From: Paenibacillus validus NBRC 15382
GTDB taxonomy: Bacteria; Bacillota; Bacilli; Paenibacillales; NBRC-103111
DNA length: 54,939 bases
Direction of reading: 5' to 3'
NCBI RefSeq assembly: GCF_004000985.1
Contig: NZ_BIMH01000036.1
Span: 1 to 54,939, forward strand
Of this stretch, positions 43,701 to 51,747 are shown in pieces (positions within the stretch are counted from its first letter, which is position 1; the number at the start of each line of letters is the position of its first letter). Below the pieces are notes generated by a model that saw only the letters and a program-made list of their open reading frames with translations, made no database searches and had not been told where the DNA came from. The translations under genes were made by a program, and so were the position numbers.

Positions 43701-46700
43701 CGCAGGAACACGTTGTTTTGACTGTTATTGTCCTGATATACATCGGTCGGCGTCGTATGAATGGTCAGCGCTCCCGGATTTTGCGTCAAGCTCCAGTCGC
43801 CCGGGCTTTCTTGGAAAATCGACCATTCACCGCTCAGCGCGGCGTTGTCAAACGAGTCCACCTGAAAGCCGGTCAGATCAGGCTCGCTCGGCAAGCCCCG
43901 TACGGTAACTACGGCCTCCGTGAACAGAGCCGGATTTCCGGCGCTTGCCACCTTCACGGCAGCCGTTCCCGGCTTCAGACCTTTAATGAACAAGGTCGTG
44001 CTGCCGGTAGCCGAATCGACTACGGATTCCGTGACTAACGCCACCTCCGGATTCGACGATGTCAGGGTCAACTGCTTCATCGTGCCGGCAAGCGGTCTAA
44101 CTGCGGCCACGATAGCAGCGGTTTCCCCTTGAGCCAGCGTTAAAGCCGTCTTATCGAGCATAACGCTCTCTACCGGAACAGCCGAACCGCTGCTTTCCAG
44201 CGCCTCCAGAATGATGCTGTCAAGCTCCGCGAAATGGTTTCTTTTGGTAAGTTTGATCGTGTTCGCGCCCGCATTCAGGCTGATATCGATCGACGTCGGG
44301 TTATAGCGCTCCCAGCCGTAATTGCGGTAGCTGATGACTTGAGAAGCCGCACCGTTAACCGATACGTCGTGCTGCGCCGCAGCTCCGCCTGCGGTGCCAT
44401 TGGCTGCCATCACGATCAGGGAGTACGTGCCTGCCCGCTCCACATTCACATGAAAGATTACGCCGTCGGTGCCCGTGTTGTCCAAGCGACCGACAACCTT
44501 GCCTCCCGAAGCGTCAGCGCTGTTGCGGATTTCAGCCGTTCCCAGCAGCTCGCCGTACTCCGCTTCGTAGTGGTAGCGCTCGACCTCCGGTGTACCGGAT
44601 GGCTGCTCCACCGGCGAACCGTAGGCAGCCGGAGTTCCGAAGTTCGGCGTACCGTCCGCATTCCATGTAAACTTCTGGGCTCGCACGCTGCGATTGCCCC
44701 AGCTTCCGCCCGACCTCAGGTCGGCATGGTAGACGATCCACTCCTCTGTTCCGTCCGGGGACGTCGTGAAGGTATTGTGACCAGGCCCGAAAGCGCCCGG
44801 CGCTTGACTGAATACAGGACCGGACTTCGTCCAGGATGCCGGATTCAATACATCGCCGTCCAAATTTGTCAGCAGACCCAGCTTGTATTCGTCCGTCCAG
44901 CTGCCGCTGGCCGAGTAGACGATAAACAGCTTGCCGTCTTTCTTCAAAATTTCCGGCCCTTCATTAATATAAGGCGTACCTATGCGTTCCCAAGGCTGAT
45001 CCGGGGTGGACAGCTGTACCCTCGATCCGCTGATGGTCCACGGATCGCTCATCGGCGCGATGTAAATGTTCTGCTTCTCATTGACATCGCCTTCCCATCC
45101 GGACCAGATAAAATACATGGAACCGTCGTCCTTCTCGAGTACGGTCCCGTCGATCGCCCATTTATCCGAGGCGTCGGCGATTTTACCCTTCAACGTATAC
45201 GTGCCTTGCGGATCCTGTGAATTGCCCTCAAGTACATACATGCGGTGATTGGCGTTGTTGCCGTCGTCCGCCGCAAAGTATATGTACCATTTGCCCTTGA
45301 CATACTGCAGTTCCGGCGCCCATAGCTCCTTCGAATACGGCTCCCCGGCCGGAGGCGTGTATACCGTTACACGCGGCGCAGTGCCGATATCCTGAAGCCG
45401 CCTGGCCTTGGCGACCTGAAGGGACGAATCACTGTCGGACTTCACGTAATAGTAGAAGCCGTCCTTGAATACGATGCTCGGGTCAGCGGCGCCCGCACCG
45501 CCGGAAACCGGTACGATCGGGTTCACGAAAGTCGTTCCGGCGCTAACCGTTACTTCGGAGGTCGCCGTCGCTCCCCCGTCTGCCGCGGTTACGGTTATTG
45601 TAGCTGTGCCCTTGTTCACACCCCGGACGAGTCCGGTGCTGTCGACAGCGGCTGCCCCGGTATTGCTGGAGCTCCAAAGCAACTGCTGGTTGGAGGCGTC
45701 GATCGGTTCCACCACTGCGTTCAATTTTTTCGTTTCGCCCGCTTTCAGGCTGAAGGAAGGCGTATCCAGCATGACCGACTGAACGCTTTTGCCCGTATAA
45801 ACCGGCCGCATGACCTGCTTCGCCAAGCCTGGTCCGGACCATCGCACATGCATACTGGCGTCTCCCGCCGCATGCGCATACTCGATGCGGACCGTGTACG
45901 TTTGTCCGGCGTTCAGCGCGATGTCGCCGCTGACTTCCTCCCTGCCGCCGCTCGTCTTGTCGACGACCTTCGTATCGCCGATCCACACCCCTGCCAGATG
46001 ATCGCTGTCGACATAGACCGTATGCACGCCCGATTGAACCGGCTTGATGGAGCCGACCCAACGGATCGAAAATTGGTCCTCGCCGATGCCCGCCGTCGGA
46101 TCGGGCGAGCCGGTTCCTTTCTCGTCGCCAAGATCGAAGTCAACACGTGGCGTGATCGAAGATTTAGCCAAGGTTGTGAAGCTCGCGTCTTTAAAGTACT
46201 TCACCTGAAACACGGGCAGCGTGTCGAAGGCCGGTCCGGTGAGCGCCTTGATGTCGTTGACATCCCACGGATGCCCGTCAGGGTAAACGATGCCGTGGAA
46301 CGGAACCTCCGGCTCTGAAGTCAGCGGAGTCACATCCGATCCCCATGGGAAGCGGGTGTTATCCCGGCCGATGCCGAATTCCCACATGACGAACCCGATG
46401 CCTTGGTCCCCATAATGCCGCACGACGCCGGGTACCGATTGCGTCAGCCGGTTCATCGTTTCATCGGCCAAAATTTGTTTGCTTATGCCAAACGGCGTCG
46501 GGTAATCGGATTCATACGGATGCCATGTGATAAAATCCGATGTTGGGCCGCCCGAGAATTGGGCCCCCGTCGACGATACCGGCAGGCTGGAGCCGGTTTC
46601 CTTGATCCAAATCCGCGAATCGTTCATGATTTGCTTCGTAATTTGGTCCATCAGTCCGCTTTCGCCGTTGCTCGGCTCGTTATAGATGTTCCAGAAGGCG

Positions 46701-49429
46701 ATTCGCGGATCGTTCTTATGCGCATTGACAATGCCCTGCACATAGCTTTTCAAATCATCCTTATTCGCGGCGTAGTTCGCTTTGATGTCATCCCCCGGGG
46801 CCTCTACCCAGCGGCTGTTATGAGCGCCGTACCTTGGCGGCAGCTGCGGTCCCGGCACCGGATGATCGTCCCAGCAGTCGTCGAAGAACACGATCTCCAC
46901 CTTGATGCCGTACTTATCGGCCAGCTGCAGAAAATCCTCCAGATTGGCGAGCAGCTTTGCACTGTCGTTCTTCCACAGCAGGTTGTGCAAAAATACCCGT
47001 ACGAAATTAATCCCGTACGTATGAGCATACGAAAGCTCCCGGTCGTTTACCTCATGATTGTACGCATCCCACTGCTGCAGCTGGTTGACCGCATGGGTCG
47101 GTACGAATACCGCGCCCTTCACCCACGACCAATCATAGGTCGGCTGCACGACTGCGCCTGCGTCTTGTACGCGGATGTTATCGTAGTCTGCGTTCACCCA
47201 ATGCGACCGTACGCCGATGGCCCCTGTGGTGTAAACGCTGTCAACTGCGCTGACGATATGCTCGCCGTCGACATAAATATCGATTTGGCTGCCTAAAGCC
47301 GTCACTTTCAAGCGGTACGTTTTATTTTGCTGCACCGGGTACATAATCGATGCGAGCTCCGTCCAGCTGTTGCTTAAACGACCCAGTTGGACGCGGCCGT
47401 TCACCCCAAGGCCGGCATAATAGCCTTTCATGCTGTCGGCTCCGTTGCTCGGATCGCTTACGCGGAAAATAAGCCCGGCGTTATCGTTGTTGACGCCGTC
47501 TTGGAGCGTAATGTCGGCTTCATAGGTGAAATCGGCAAAGTCAGTGCCTTCCGCGACCGACTTGAAGCCGGCGCCTTTGTTCACGCGGTAAGCGCCGTCG
47601 GCTGCATTCCATACGCCGCCGTAGGTCGTCCAGCCGTCCGCTTGCTTGTCATTAAAGTCTTCCGTAAAGCTGTGTTCTTCCTTCGTAAACACAGACGTTT
47701 GCGTCGACGAATCGAGCATTCCTTCTTTCACCGCGTAGGCTCTCAGCACGGTCGTTTGTGTGACAGTCAACGGCGAGCCGTAAACAGGCGAGCTCGTATT
47801 AGGCATGCTCCCGTCTGTCGTATAATGGATGGTGGCCCCGGGTGTAGGGCTTAGGATCATAACCGTTTGCGAGCCCTTGAATGTCCCCCCGCCGGGGATA
47901 AAGACCGGCGCTTTCGCTTGGGACGTCACCTTCGTCAGGCTCAAGAGCGATACATTATCGTACACGGCCGACTTGTTGTCGTTCCATGCGCGCAGTCCGA
48001 TCGTTCCGGACGGATAGGTTTCGTCCGTGAAGGCGGTGACGAGCTTGCCGTTCAAATAAATGTAGTAGCGGGTGCCGAGCGCCACGACCTTGAGCCGGTT
48101 AAATTCGTTTGGCTTCACATCCGCCACCGTTTGGGATATACCGGTCCAGCTTCCCTGACCGCCATTGCCGGCCGAGTTCATTTTGCCGACAATCAGGAAC
48201 CCCGACGTATTCAGACCTGCATAATAGCCGTTCATCTTATCCGCGCCATGGCCCGGGTCGCTTACGCGGAAGATGACCCCGCTGTCCTGAAGCGTCCCTT
48301 GCGGATTCAGATCAACCTCCAGCTGGAAGTCGGCGTACACCGCATCCACCACGGCCTTGTCACCGCGCGGATTCGTGGCCTGATACGCGTAAACATCCTG
48401 CGAAACCGTCCAGCTTCCGGTTTGTTGACCGGCATACGTCGTCCAGCCCGACGAATTTCCGTCGTCGAAGTTTTCGGTAAACACCGGCTCCTGACCGGCT
48501 ATGACGTAATGCGCGCTAACGACATCAGAAACCGTCTCCCCCGCCTTCTCCGCATAAGCTTGGATAAGGGTCGTCGTTGCGATGGAAATCGGGGATGAAT
48601 AGACGGGGGATGTCGGATTCGGCGCGCTTCCGTCGACCGTATAGCGGATCGTGGCTTCCGATGTGCCTGCGGTTAACGCCACGAGCTGCTCGGAGGCGTA
48701 CGTCCCGCCGGTCGTAAGAAACTCGGGCTCCGCCGTCGTTTGCGCCGCATAGGCCTTCGCTTGAATGTTGTCAATCACCGAGGTTCCCCACCAGGTTCTT
48801 AAGCCCACGGCGCCTGCAGACGTTATTTGCTTGCCGTCATTGTCCGTGAAGTCGATCTTAGGCGTGTTCATGTCATTCACAAAGACTTGAATCCGGTTGC
48901 CCACCGCGATCACCTTCAGATGCGCGTTGGCGGAGTCAATCGGTGCTGTCGTGAGCTCCCTCCACTCATTGTTGCCCGTCACACGGCCCAGCATGACTTT
49001 CTTGTCCACGCGCAAGGCGGCGAAATAACCGTTGTAGCCATCCGCAACGTTATCGCTTACATTTGTGACCCGGAATATAAGCCCGCTCTGATCCGAATGA
49101 ATGCCGCCAACTTGAAAATCAGCTTCATAGATCAAGTCGGCGAAGCTTGTATGTTCGGCAATGACCTTGGCTCCGGGTGAACCGTTTACCGTGTATTGCC
49201 TGGCTTCATTCACTTGCCATCTTCCCCGGTTTGCGGCATCTGCCGATCCGTAAGCCTTCCAGCCGTCGGCATTCCCGTCGTTGAAATCTTCCCGGAACAC
49301 GGCTAGCGGCTCCCCGACAGCTGCGGCCAGCGGAATCGGCGGCATTAGGGCCAGCATCATACTACTAATGAGGACGTAAGCCAGCGCCTTTCGAATGTGC
49401 GAATATGTAACCGAACCTTTTTTTCTCAA
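40730..49429 (-). CDS. Giant secreted glycosidase: clan-A GH domain, two GH43 domains, cohesin-like, FIVAR, dockerin
   Basis: 2899 residues. Signal peptide 1-36; concanavalin-like modules 45-227, 316-497 and 588-756 with chitobiase/HEX C-terminal-like domains (233-310, 506-583) between them; a clan-A (beta/alpha)8 glycosidase 765-1070 with acid/base E918 (IYNEPSN) and nucleophile E1017 (MWEFGIG), of a type often labelled 1,4-beta-xylanase; PA14 1073-1213; Big_2 1216-1298; GH43 1300-1610 (D1316, D1427, E1490); CBM6/35-like 1617-1742; Big-like 1753-1844; concanavalin-like 1855-2047; Big-like 2048-2124; concanavalin-like 2133-2310; second GH43 2318-2618 (D2330, D2437, E2501); cohesin-like 2622-2760; FIVAR 2765-2836; dockerin 2838-2899. 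GH43 enzymes are mainly alpha-L-arabinofuranosidases or beta-xylosidases, so arabinan or arabinoxylan-like chains are likely targets. First gene of the TlpA-GH127-scaffoldin run. The frame is intact over 8.7 kb. Confidence 0.9.
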   Translation of the reverse strand: MRKKGSVTYSHIRKALAYVLISSMMLALMPPIPLAAAVGEPLAVFREDFNDGNADGWKAYGSADAANRGRWQVNEARQYTVNGSPGAKVIAEHTSFADLIYEADFQVGGIHSDQSGLIFRVTNVSDNVADGYNGYFAALRVDKKVMLGRVTGNNEWRELTTAPIDSANAHLKVIAVGNRIQVFVNDMNTPKIDFTDNDGKQITSAGAVGLRTWWGTSVIDNIQAKAYAAQTTAEPEFLTTGGTYASEQLVALTAGTSEATIRYTVDGSAPNPTSPVYSSPISIATTTLIQAYAEKAGETVSDVVSAHYVIAGQEPVFTENFDDGNSSGWTTYAGQQTGSWTVSQDVYAYQATNPRGDKAVVDAVYADFQLEVDLNPQGTLQDSGVIFRVSDPGHGADKMNGYYAGLNTSGFLIVGKMNSAGNGGQGSWTGISQTVADVKPNEFNRLKVVALGTRYYIYLNGKLVTAFTDETYPSGTIGLRAWNDNKSAVYDNVSLLSLTKVTSQAKAPVFIPGGGTFKGSQTVMILSPTPGATIHYTTDGSMPNTSSPVYGSPLTVTQTTVLRAYAVKEGMLDSSTQTSVFTKEEHSFTEDFNDKQADGWTTYGGVWNAADGAYRVNKGAGFKSVAEGTDFADFTYEADITLQDGVNNDNAGLIFRVSDPSNGADSMKGYYAGLGVNGRVQLGRLSNSWTELASIMYPVQQNKTYRLKVTALGSQIDIYVDGEHIVSAVDSVYTTGAIGVRSHWVNADYDNIRVQDAGAVVQPTYDWSWVKGAVFVPTHAVNQLQQWDAYNHEVNDRELSYAHTYGINFVRVFLHNLLWKNDSAKLLANLEDFLQLADKYGIKVEIVFFDDCWDDHPVPGPQLPPRYGAHNSRWVEAPGDDIKANYAANKDDLKSYVQGIVNAHKNDPRIAFWNIYNEPSNGESGLMDQITKQIMNDSRIWIKETGSSLPVSSTGAQFSGGPTSDFITWHPYESDYPTPFGISKQILADETMNRLTQSVPGVVRHYGDQGIGFVMWEFGIGRDNTRFPWGSDVTPLTSEPEVPFHGIVYPDGHPWDVNDIKALTGPAFDTLPVFQVKYFKDASFTTLAKSSITPRVDFDLGDEKGTGSPDPTAGIGEDQFSIRWVGSIKPVQSGVHTVYVDSDHLAGVWIGDTKVVDKTSGGREEVSGDIALNAGQTYTVRIEYAHAAGDASMHVRWSGPGLAKQVMRPVYTGKSVQSVMLDTPSFSLKAGETKKLNAVVEPIDASNQQLLWSSSNTGAAAVDSTGLVRGVNKGTATITVTAADGGATATSEVTVSAGTTFVNPIVPVSGGAGAADPSIVFKDGFYYYVKSDSDSSLQVAKARRLQDIGTAPRVTVYTPPAGEPYSKELWAPELQYVKGKWYIYFAADDGNNANHRMYVLEGNSQDPQGTYTLKGKIADASDKWAIDGTVLEKDDGSMYFIWSGWEGDVNEKQNIYIAPMSDPWTISGSRVQLSTPDQPWERIGTPYINEGPEILKKDGKLFIVYSASGSWTDEYKLGLLTNLDGDVLNPASWTKSGPVFSQAPGAFGPGHNTFTTSPDGTEEWIVYHADLRSGGSWGNRSVRAQKFTWNADGTPNFGTPAAYGSPVEQPSGTPEVERYHYEAEYGELLGTAEIRNSADASGGKVVGRLDNTGTDGVIFHVNVERAGTYSLIVMAANGTAGGAAAQHDVSVNGAASQVISYRNYGWERYNPTSIDISLNAGANTIKLTKRNHFAELDSIILEALESSGSAVPVESVMLDKTALTLAQGETAAIVAAVRPLAGTMKQLTLTSSNPEVALVTESVVDSATGSTTLFIKGLKPGTAAVKVASAGNPALFTEAVVTVRGLPSEPDLTGFQVDSFDNAALSGEWSIFQESPGDWSLTQNPGALTIHTTPTDVYQDNNSQNNVFLRNPGSGDFEIVTKVTAPIAKNHQQGGLFIWQDADHFVKLAHVWVNGATIETAYEIGRSYKKPGNPAAHPGGDTITLKIRKLGNVYTTYYWNGYEWLQAADPVTATLTDIKVGLFANNIVATNDRIDAKFDYFAIRAIQGGVKLDPKKVTLRPGGNVQLTNLGASGKELHWSSSNPSIAAVTSSGWVEAKAPGRTVIKAASVNGDFWDQAVVTVEDTALPSGVLFTDDFTDNAADGWSTYGGVWTAAEGRLSVKAGAGHKALFDGQSFTDFMLEADVHIAGGNEAGLLFRATSAEIGADAYEGYYLGISAANQSVVLGSNSGGTWTELASRKLPVAADEWVHLKVIAREDHLQIYVNDNPLNVNGYPKFDLLEASHLATGRIGFRTWNADADFDNVRVTSIDESGLPAGPTYTNAVLPGVADPFILKHDGMYYLYGTNTADWPNMPNGIKVYSSPDLVNWTAHDGWALHKDHSWGDKQFWAPEVVEKDGIFYMYYAVQERLAVATSTSPLGPFVQEVQQPLHLNTPEIDAHIFTDDDGKCYMYFVRFNNGNEIWVAELNDDMKSIKEDTLRFVFRATQTWELSQKAPVANINEGPFVLKHNGLYYLTYSGNHFESPDYGVGYATAPTPTGPWTKYAYNPIMKSNAIVPGAGHHSFIGSPDGSELFMVYHTHYKAGTTEPRKLAIDRVHFVPQPGGIDALEVWGPTITPQPVPSHAKAQSVLAGAASTAGGMAFDLTFGLSAVTTVDFEHINALDVTVSFDPSQVELKDAAALREGIAIVEKRLLAPGKVRILAAALGAGLPANGDWLKLTFQALPVAEAVQTVVSVSGIAIANEAGAELMAKGASHSLQITAKAASKEALVQAIATAQAKHDGAWEDNRHGAYVPGSKATLQAAIDHAAATAVNAEATPQQITEALRTVSEALAAFESKRIDANLNGSGGITVGDLALTAASYGKQSGQPGWDEQAMKADVNYSGKVDIEDLVIVARAMLD

Positions 49430-49548
49430 TCGACTACCTCCTTTCGGGACTCCTTGATGATTTTGCGGTCTGCAAGCTACGATGTCTTCACGACAAAGTA
49501 CGATTCATCATCTCACCTTCTACCTCTCCAGATTTAGGAACTAGCTTA

Positions 49549-49582
49549 AGCATAACAAGAAGCACTCCTAAAGTATTTGCAA
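49549..49582 (-). promoter_or_regulatory. Activator-type promoter element of the giant glycosidase operon
   Basis: TTGCAAATACTTT (49570-49582) is followed, 28 bases from its first T, by the -10-like TATGCT (49549-49554). This copies the arrangement at the GH2 gene (34228-34261), one base different in the element. The leader to the start codon is about 110 bases. Nothing else was recognised in 49583-49949, the divergent region before the stalk-domain gene. Confidence 0.45.
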
Positions 49583-49949
49583 TTTCCAGCAATTTTTTAA
49601 GCTATTTCATCCCATTTGCTGCCGTCCGGTCATACTGACGATCCTGCCGGCCCATCTGCGGCTCCGGGATTTCGTCTGCCATGATAAATTTCACTTAAGC
49701 ACTTGGAATTATGTCAATGAAAATTGCCGCCATTCGACATCGCATTCGAGCACTGGATGGGAATAAAGGCACGCCACCCGGGATAACCTCCTCAGGTGAT
49801 CGTCAAACCATGAAAAATTGACTAGATTTGATCCCCCTGGATACCCATTTTTATTTCCAGAATTTATAGTATGATAATTCATTATTGGTTGGATTTTACA
49901 TAAGTACAAATGGTTCTGGATTTTATCAACATTATTTTGGAGGGTTAGG

Positions 49950-51203
49950 ATGAAAAGAACTAGTACAACCTTTAAGCTCCTGCTCGGCTCACTTGCTATT
50001 ACATTAAGCTTTGGCGCGGTTCCCCCCCATGCCTCGGCGGCGGATACGGCGTTCATTAACCAGATGAGCGATCAATACCATGCCTTTGAGAAAAAACATC
50101 GGGATATATACAAGGCTTATCTCCAGAATGAAAGACATTTGTATGACACGTATCACGGTCAAATGACGTCGGTTTATAACGAGCTTATGCGGGTCGCGCA
50201 CGCAGACCTCGATGGGATGACAAGCATTCTGGAGAACGATATCCAGCAGTTGAAAAAAAGCTACAAGGAAAGCAGTAGTGCATTTAGAGACTATGTGAGG
50301 ACGACTGACAAGAACCGGGCAGGGGGTCCGATGGATCTCTATGAGGACACGATGGATCCGAACGACGCAGGCAGCCCAATGGATCTTTTCGAGGACAGCT
50401 TAAATCCTGATTCGGCAGGCGATGCTGCGGATCTTTATGATGACACACTCAACCCCGATTCGGCAGGCAGCGCCATGGATTTGTATGACGATGAGGTGAA
50501 CCCCGACTCGGCGGGTAGCGTGATGGACCGGTTTGACGATGAATCGTCTATTCACAGCGCAGGCAGCATTATGGACCGCTATGACGACGGCGACCTGCCA
50601 AAGGCTGAGGCGGAAAAGCTGATGGCGGAGGCTCTTGTCCAAGCGGAAGCGGATATGAACAAGCGGATCAGCGACACCCAGCGAAGTGTCCAAAACCGAA
50701 AGAACGAGTCACTGCGAGACATACGTGACGCCTGGTTAAACGTCAAGCATGCGATTCTGCAGCAACGCGAGAGAACCATTGCCGAAGTTTCCGCAGCACG
50801 GGAGAGGCTGACCGGAACAGGCATCGATTTTAAACCTTTAATCCTGGATGACTGGATTACGGTAGTCGTAGACGGGGATTATCTGATCTTCGAACAGCCG
50901 CCGGTCATCGTCAACGGTAACACGCTGGTGCCTATGCGGGCTATTTTTGAGAAGCTTGGAGCTGAAGTGCTCTGGAACGCCGGCGATCAATCAGTCACAG
51001 CCAACAAAGGAGCGACGTCAGTCTGGCTTCAAATCGACAACAGCAGCGCCAAAATCAAGGGTCAGGATCAAACGTTGGAAGCGGCTCCCAGAATAGTGAA
51101 CGGGAACACGCTGGTCCCTTTACGGTTTGTCAGCGAAGCGCTCGGAGCTAACGTACACTGGGACGACAACAAGAAAACGATCACCATCACACCCGCTTCC
51201 TAA
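49950..51203 (+). CDS. Exported stalk-domain (copper amine oxidase N-like) protein with acidic repeats
   Basis: 417 residues, ATG 49950 with GGAGG six bases upstream. Signal peptide ends at about ASA-ADT (30/31). Helical, probably coiled-coil regions about 31-120 and 218-290 flank six 16-residue acidic repeats (124-219, consensus AGSxMDLYDDxxNPDS). The C-terminal part (about 300-417) holds the copper-amine-oxidase N-terminal-like stalk fold with two VNGNTLVPxR motifs; in Paenibacillus these domains are common in cell-wall proteins and are not copper enzymes. Function unknown; a surface or wall role, perhaps Ca-dependent through the Asp-rich repeats, is speculative. A strong terminator follows. 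Confidence 0.85.
   Translation: MKRTSTTFKLLLGSLAITLSFGAVPPHASAADTAFINQMSDQYHAFEKKHRDIYKAYLQNERHLYDTYHGQMTSVYNELMRVAHADLDGMTSILENDIQQLKKSYKESSSAFRDYVRTTDKNRAGGPMDLYEDTMDPNDAGSPMDLFEDSLNPDSAGDAADLYDDTLNPDSAGSAMDLYDDEVNPDSAGSVMDRFDDESSIHSAGSIMDRYDDGDLPKAEAEKLMAEALVQAEADMNKRISDTQRSVQNRKNESLRDIRDAWLNVKHAILQQRERTIAEVSAARERLTGTGIDFKPLILDDWITVVVDGDYLIFEQPPVIVNGNTLVPMRAIFEKLGAEVLWNAGDQSVTANKGATSVWLQIDNSSAKIKGQDQTLEAAPRIVNGNTLVPLRFVSEALGANVHWDDNKKTITITPAS
50319..50606 (+). repeat. Six tandem 48-bp repeats encoding 16-residue acidic units
   Basis: Unit starts fall at residues 124, 140, 156, 172, 188 and 204 with an exact 16-residue period. The conserved positions are AG, MD, an aromatic residue and a DD/ED pair, with NPDS closing the middle units. 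The first four units are closest and the last two are diverged. DNA identity between units is lower than protein identity, so the repeat looks selected rather than freshly amplified. Confidence 0.85.
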
Positions 51204-51228
51204 GTCTGGTTTCCAAGGGCGAATAAAC

Positions 51229-51269
51229 GAACGAGAGCATCCACCTCAGCAGGTGTTGCTCTCGTTTTT
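51229..51269 (+). terminator. Intrinsic terminator of the stalk-domain gene
   Basis: ACGAGAGCA and its complement TGTTGCTCTCGT form a long stem with an inner ACCT/AGGT, followed by TTTTTC. It lies 26 bases after the stop codon. Confidence 0.85.
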
Positions 51270-51324
51270 CAATGTACGCCCAACACCCAGTCAATACGAA
51301 CGTATGTATCGTTCCGCAAGGAAC

Positions 51325-51747
51325 TTACTCCAAGATGCTTAATGCTGCTTTAGCAACTTCCATATCCTCAGTATAATGCCCGCCACTAACACCGACACCG
51401 CCTATGACTTGATCATCAACTTTGATTGGATAACCGCCGCCAAAAATAACTAAACGGTCTATACCAGTCTGTGCAGCGGCAGCCAAAGCAGGATCATCTT
51501 TAATGATTTTGTTCCAGACATCAGTTGGAAACTGGAAGCCGGCAGCTGTATAAGCCTTATCCTGAGCAATTTGAATCCCTACTACAGGAGCCCCGTCCAT
51601 TCTACTGAATGACTTCAAAACACCACTTTCATCAACAATCGCAATCGTAAAAGACTTACCTATTTCTTGAGCTTTTTGTTCTGCAGCAGCAAGTAACCGA
51701 TGTGCAAGTTCTGTTGAAATGCACGCTTTCTGGAAGTAGTCGGGCAT
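51325..51747 (-). CDS. GlcG/HbpS-family (DUF336) heme-binding-like protein
   Basis: 140 residues, ATG 51747 with GGAGG seven bases upstream. GlcG/HbpS fold markers: AIVDESGVLKSFSRMDGAP, the DKAYTAAGF stretch and the GGGYPIKVDDQVIGGVGVSGG loop. Family members bind heme or small ligands and often sit near oxidoreductase or glycolate genes; function here is unknown. A small GC-rich hairpin (about 51772-51793) lies in its leader. Confidence 0.88.
   Translation of the reverse strand: MPDYFQKACISTELAHRLLAAAEQKAQEIGKSFTIAIVDESGVLKSFSRMDGAPVVGIQIAQDKAYTAAGFQFPTDVWNKIIKDDPALAAAAQTGIDRLVIFGGGYPIKVDDQVIGGVGVSGGHYTEDMEVAKAALSILE

Noticed and set aside
42290..44038. 582-codon open frame on the plus strand
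   Set aside because: Antisense to the GH43-containing giant gene, whose frame carries clear catalytic motifs; the plus-strand product matches nothing and is a shadow.
49709..50056. 115-codon minus-strand open frame before the stalk-domain gene
   Set aside because: It runs into the signal-peptide region of a well-supported plus-strand gene and has no recognisable features.
50319..50606. CRISPR-like array
   Set aside because: The 48-base periodicity is continuous coding sequence with drift at synonymous positions and no spacer structure.
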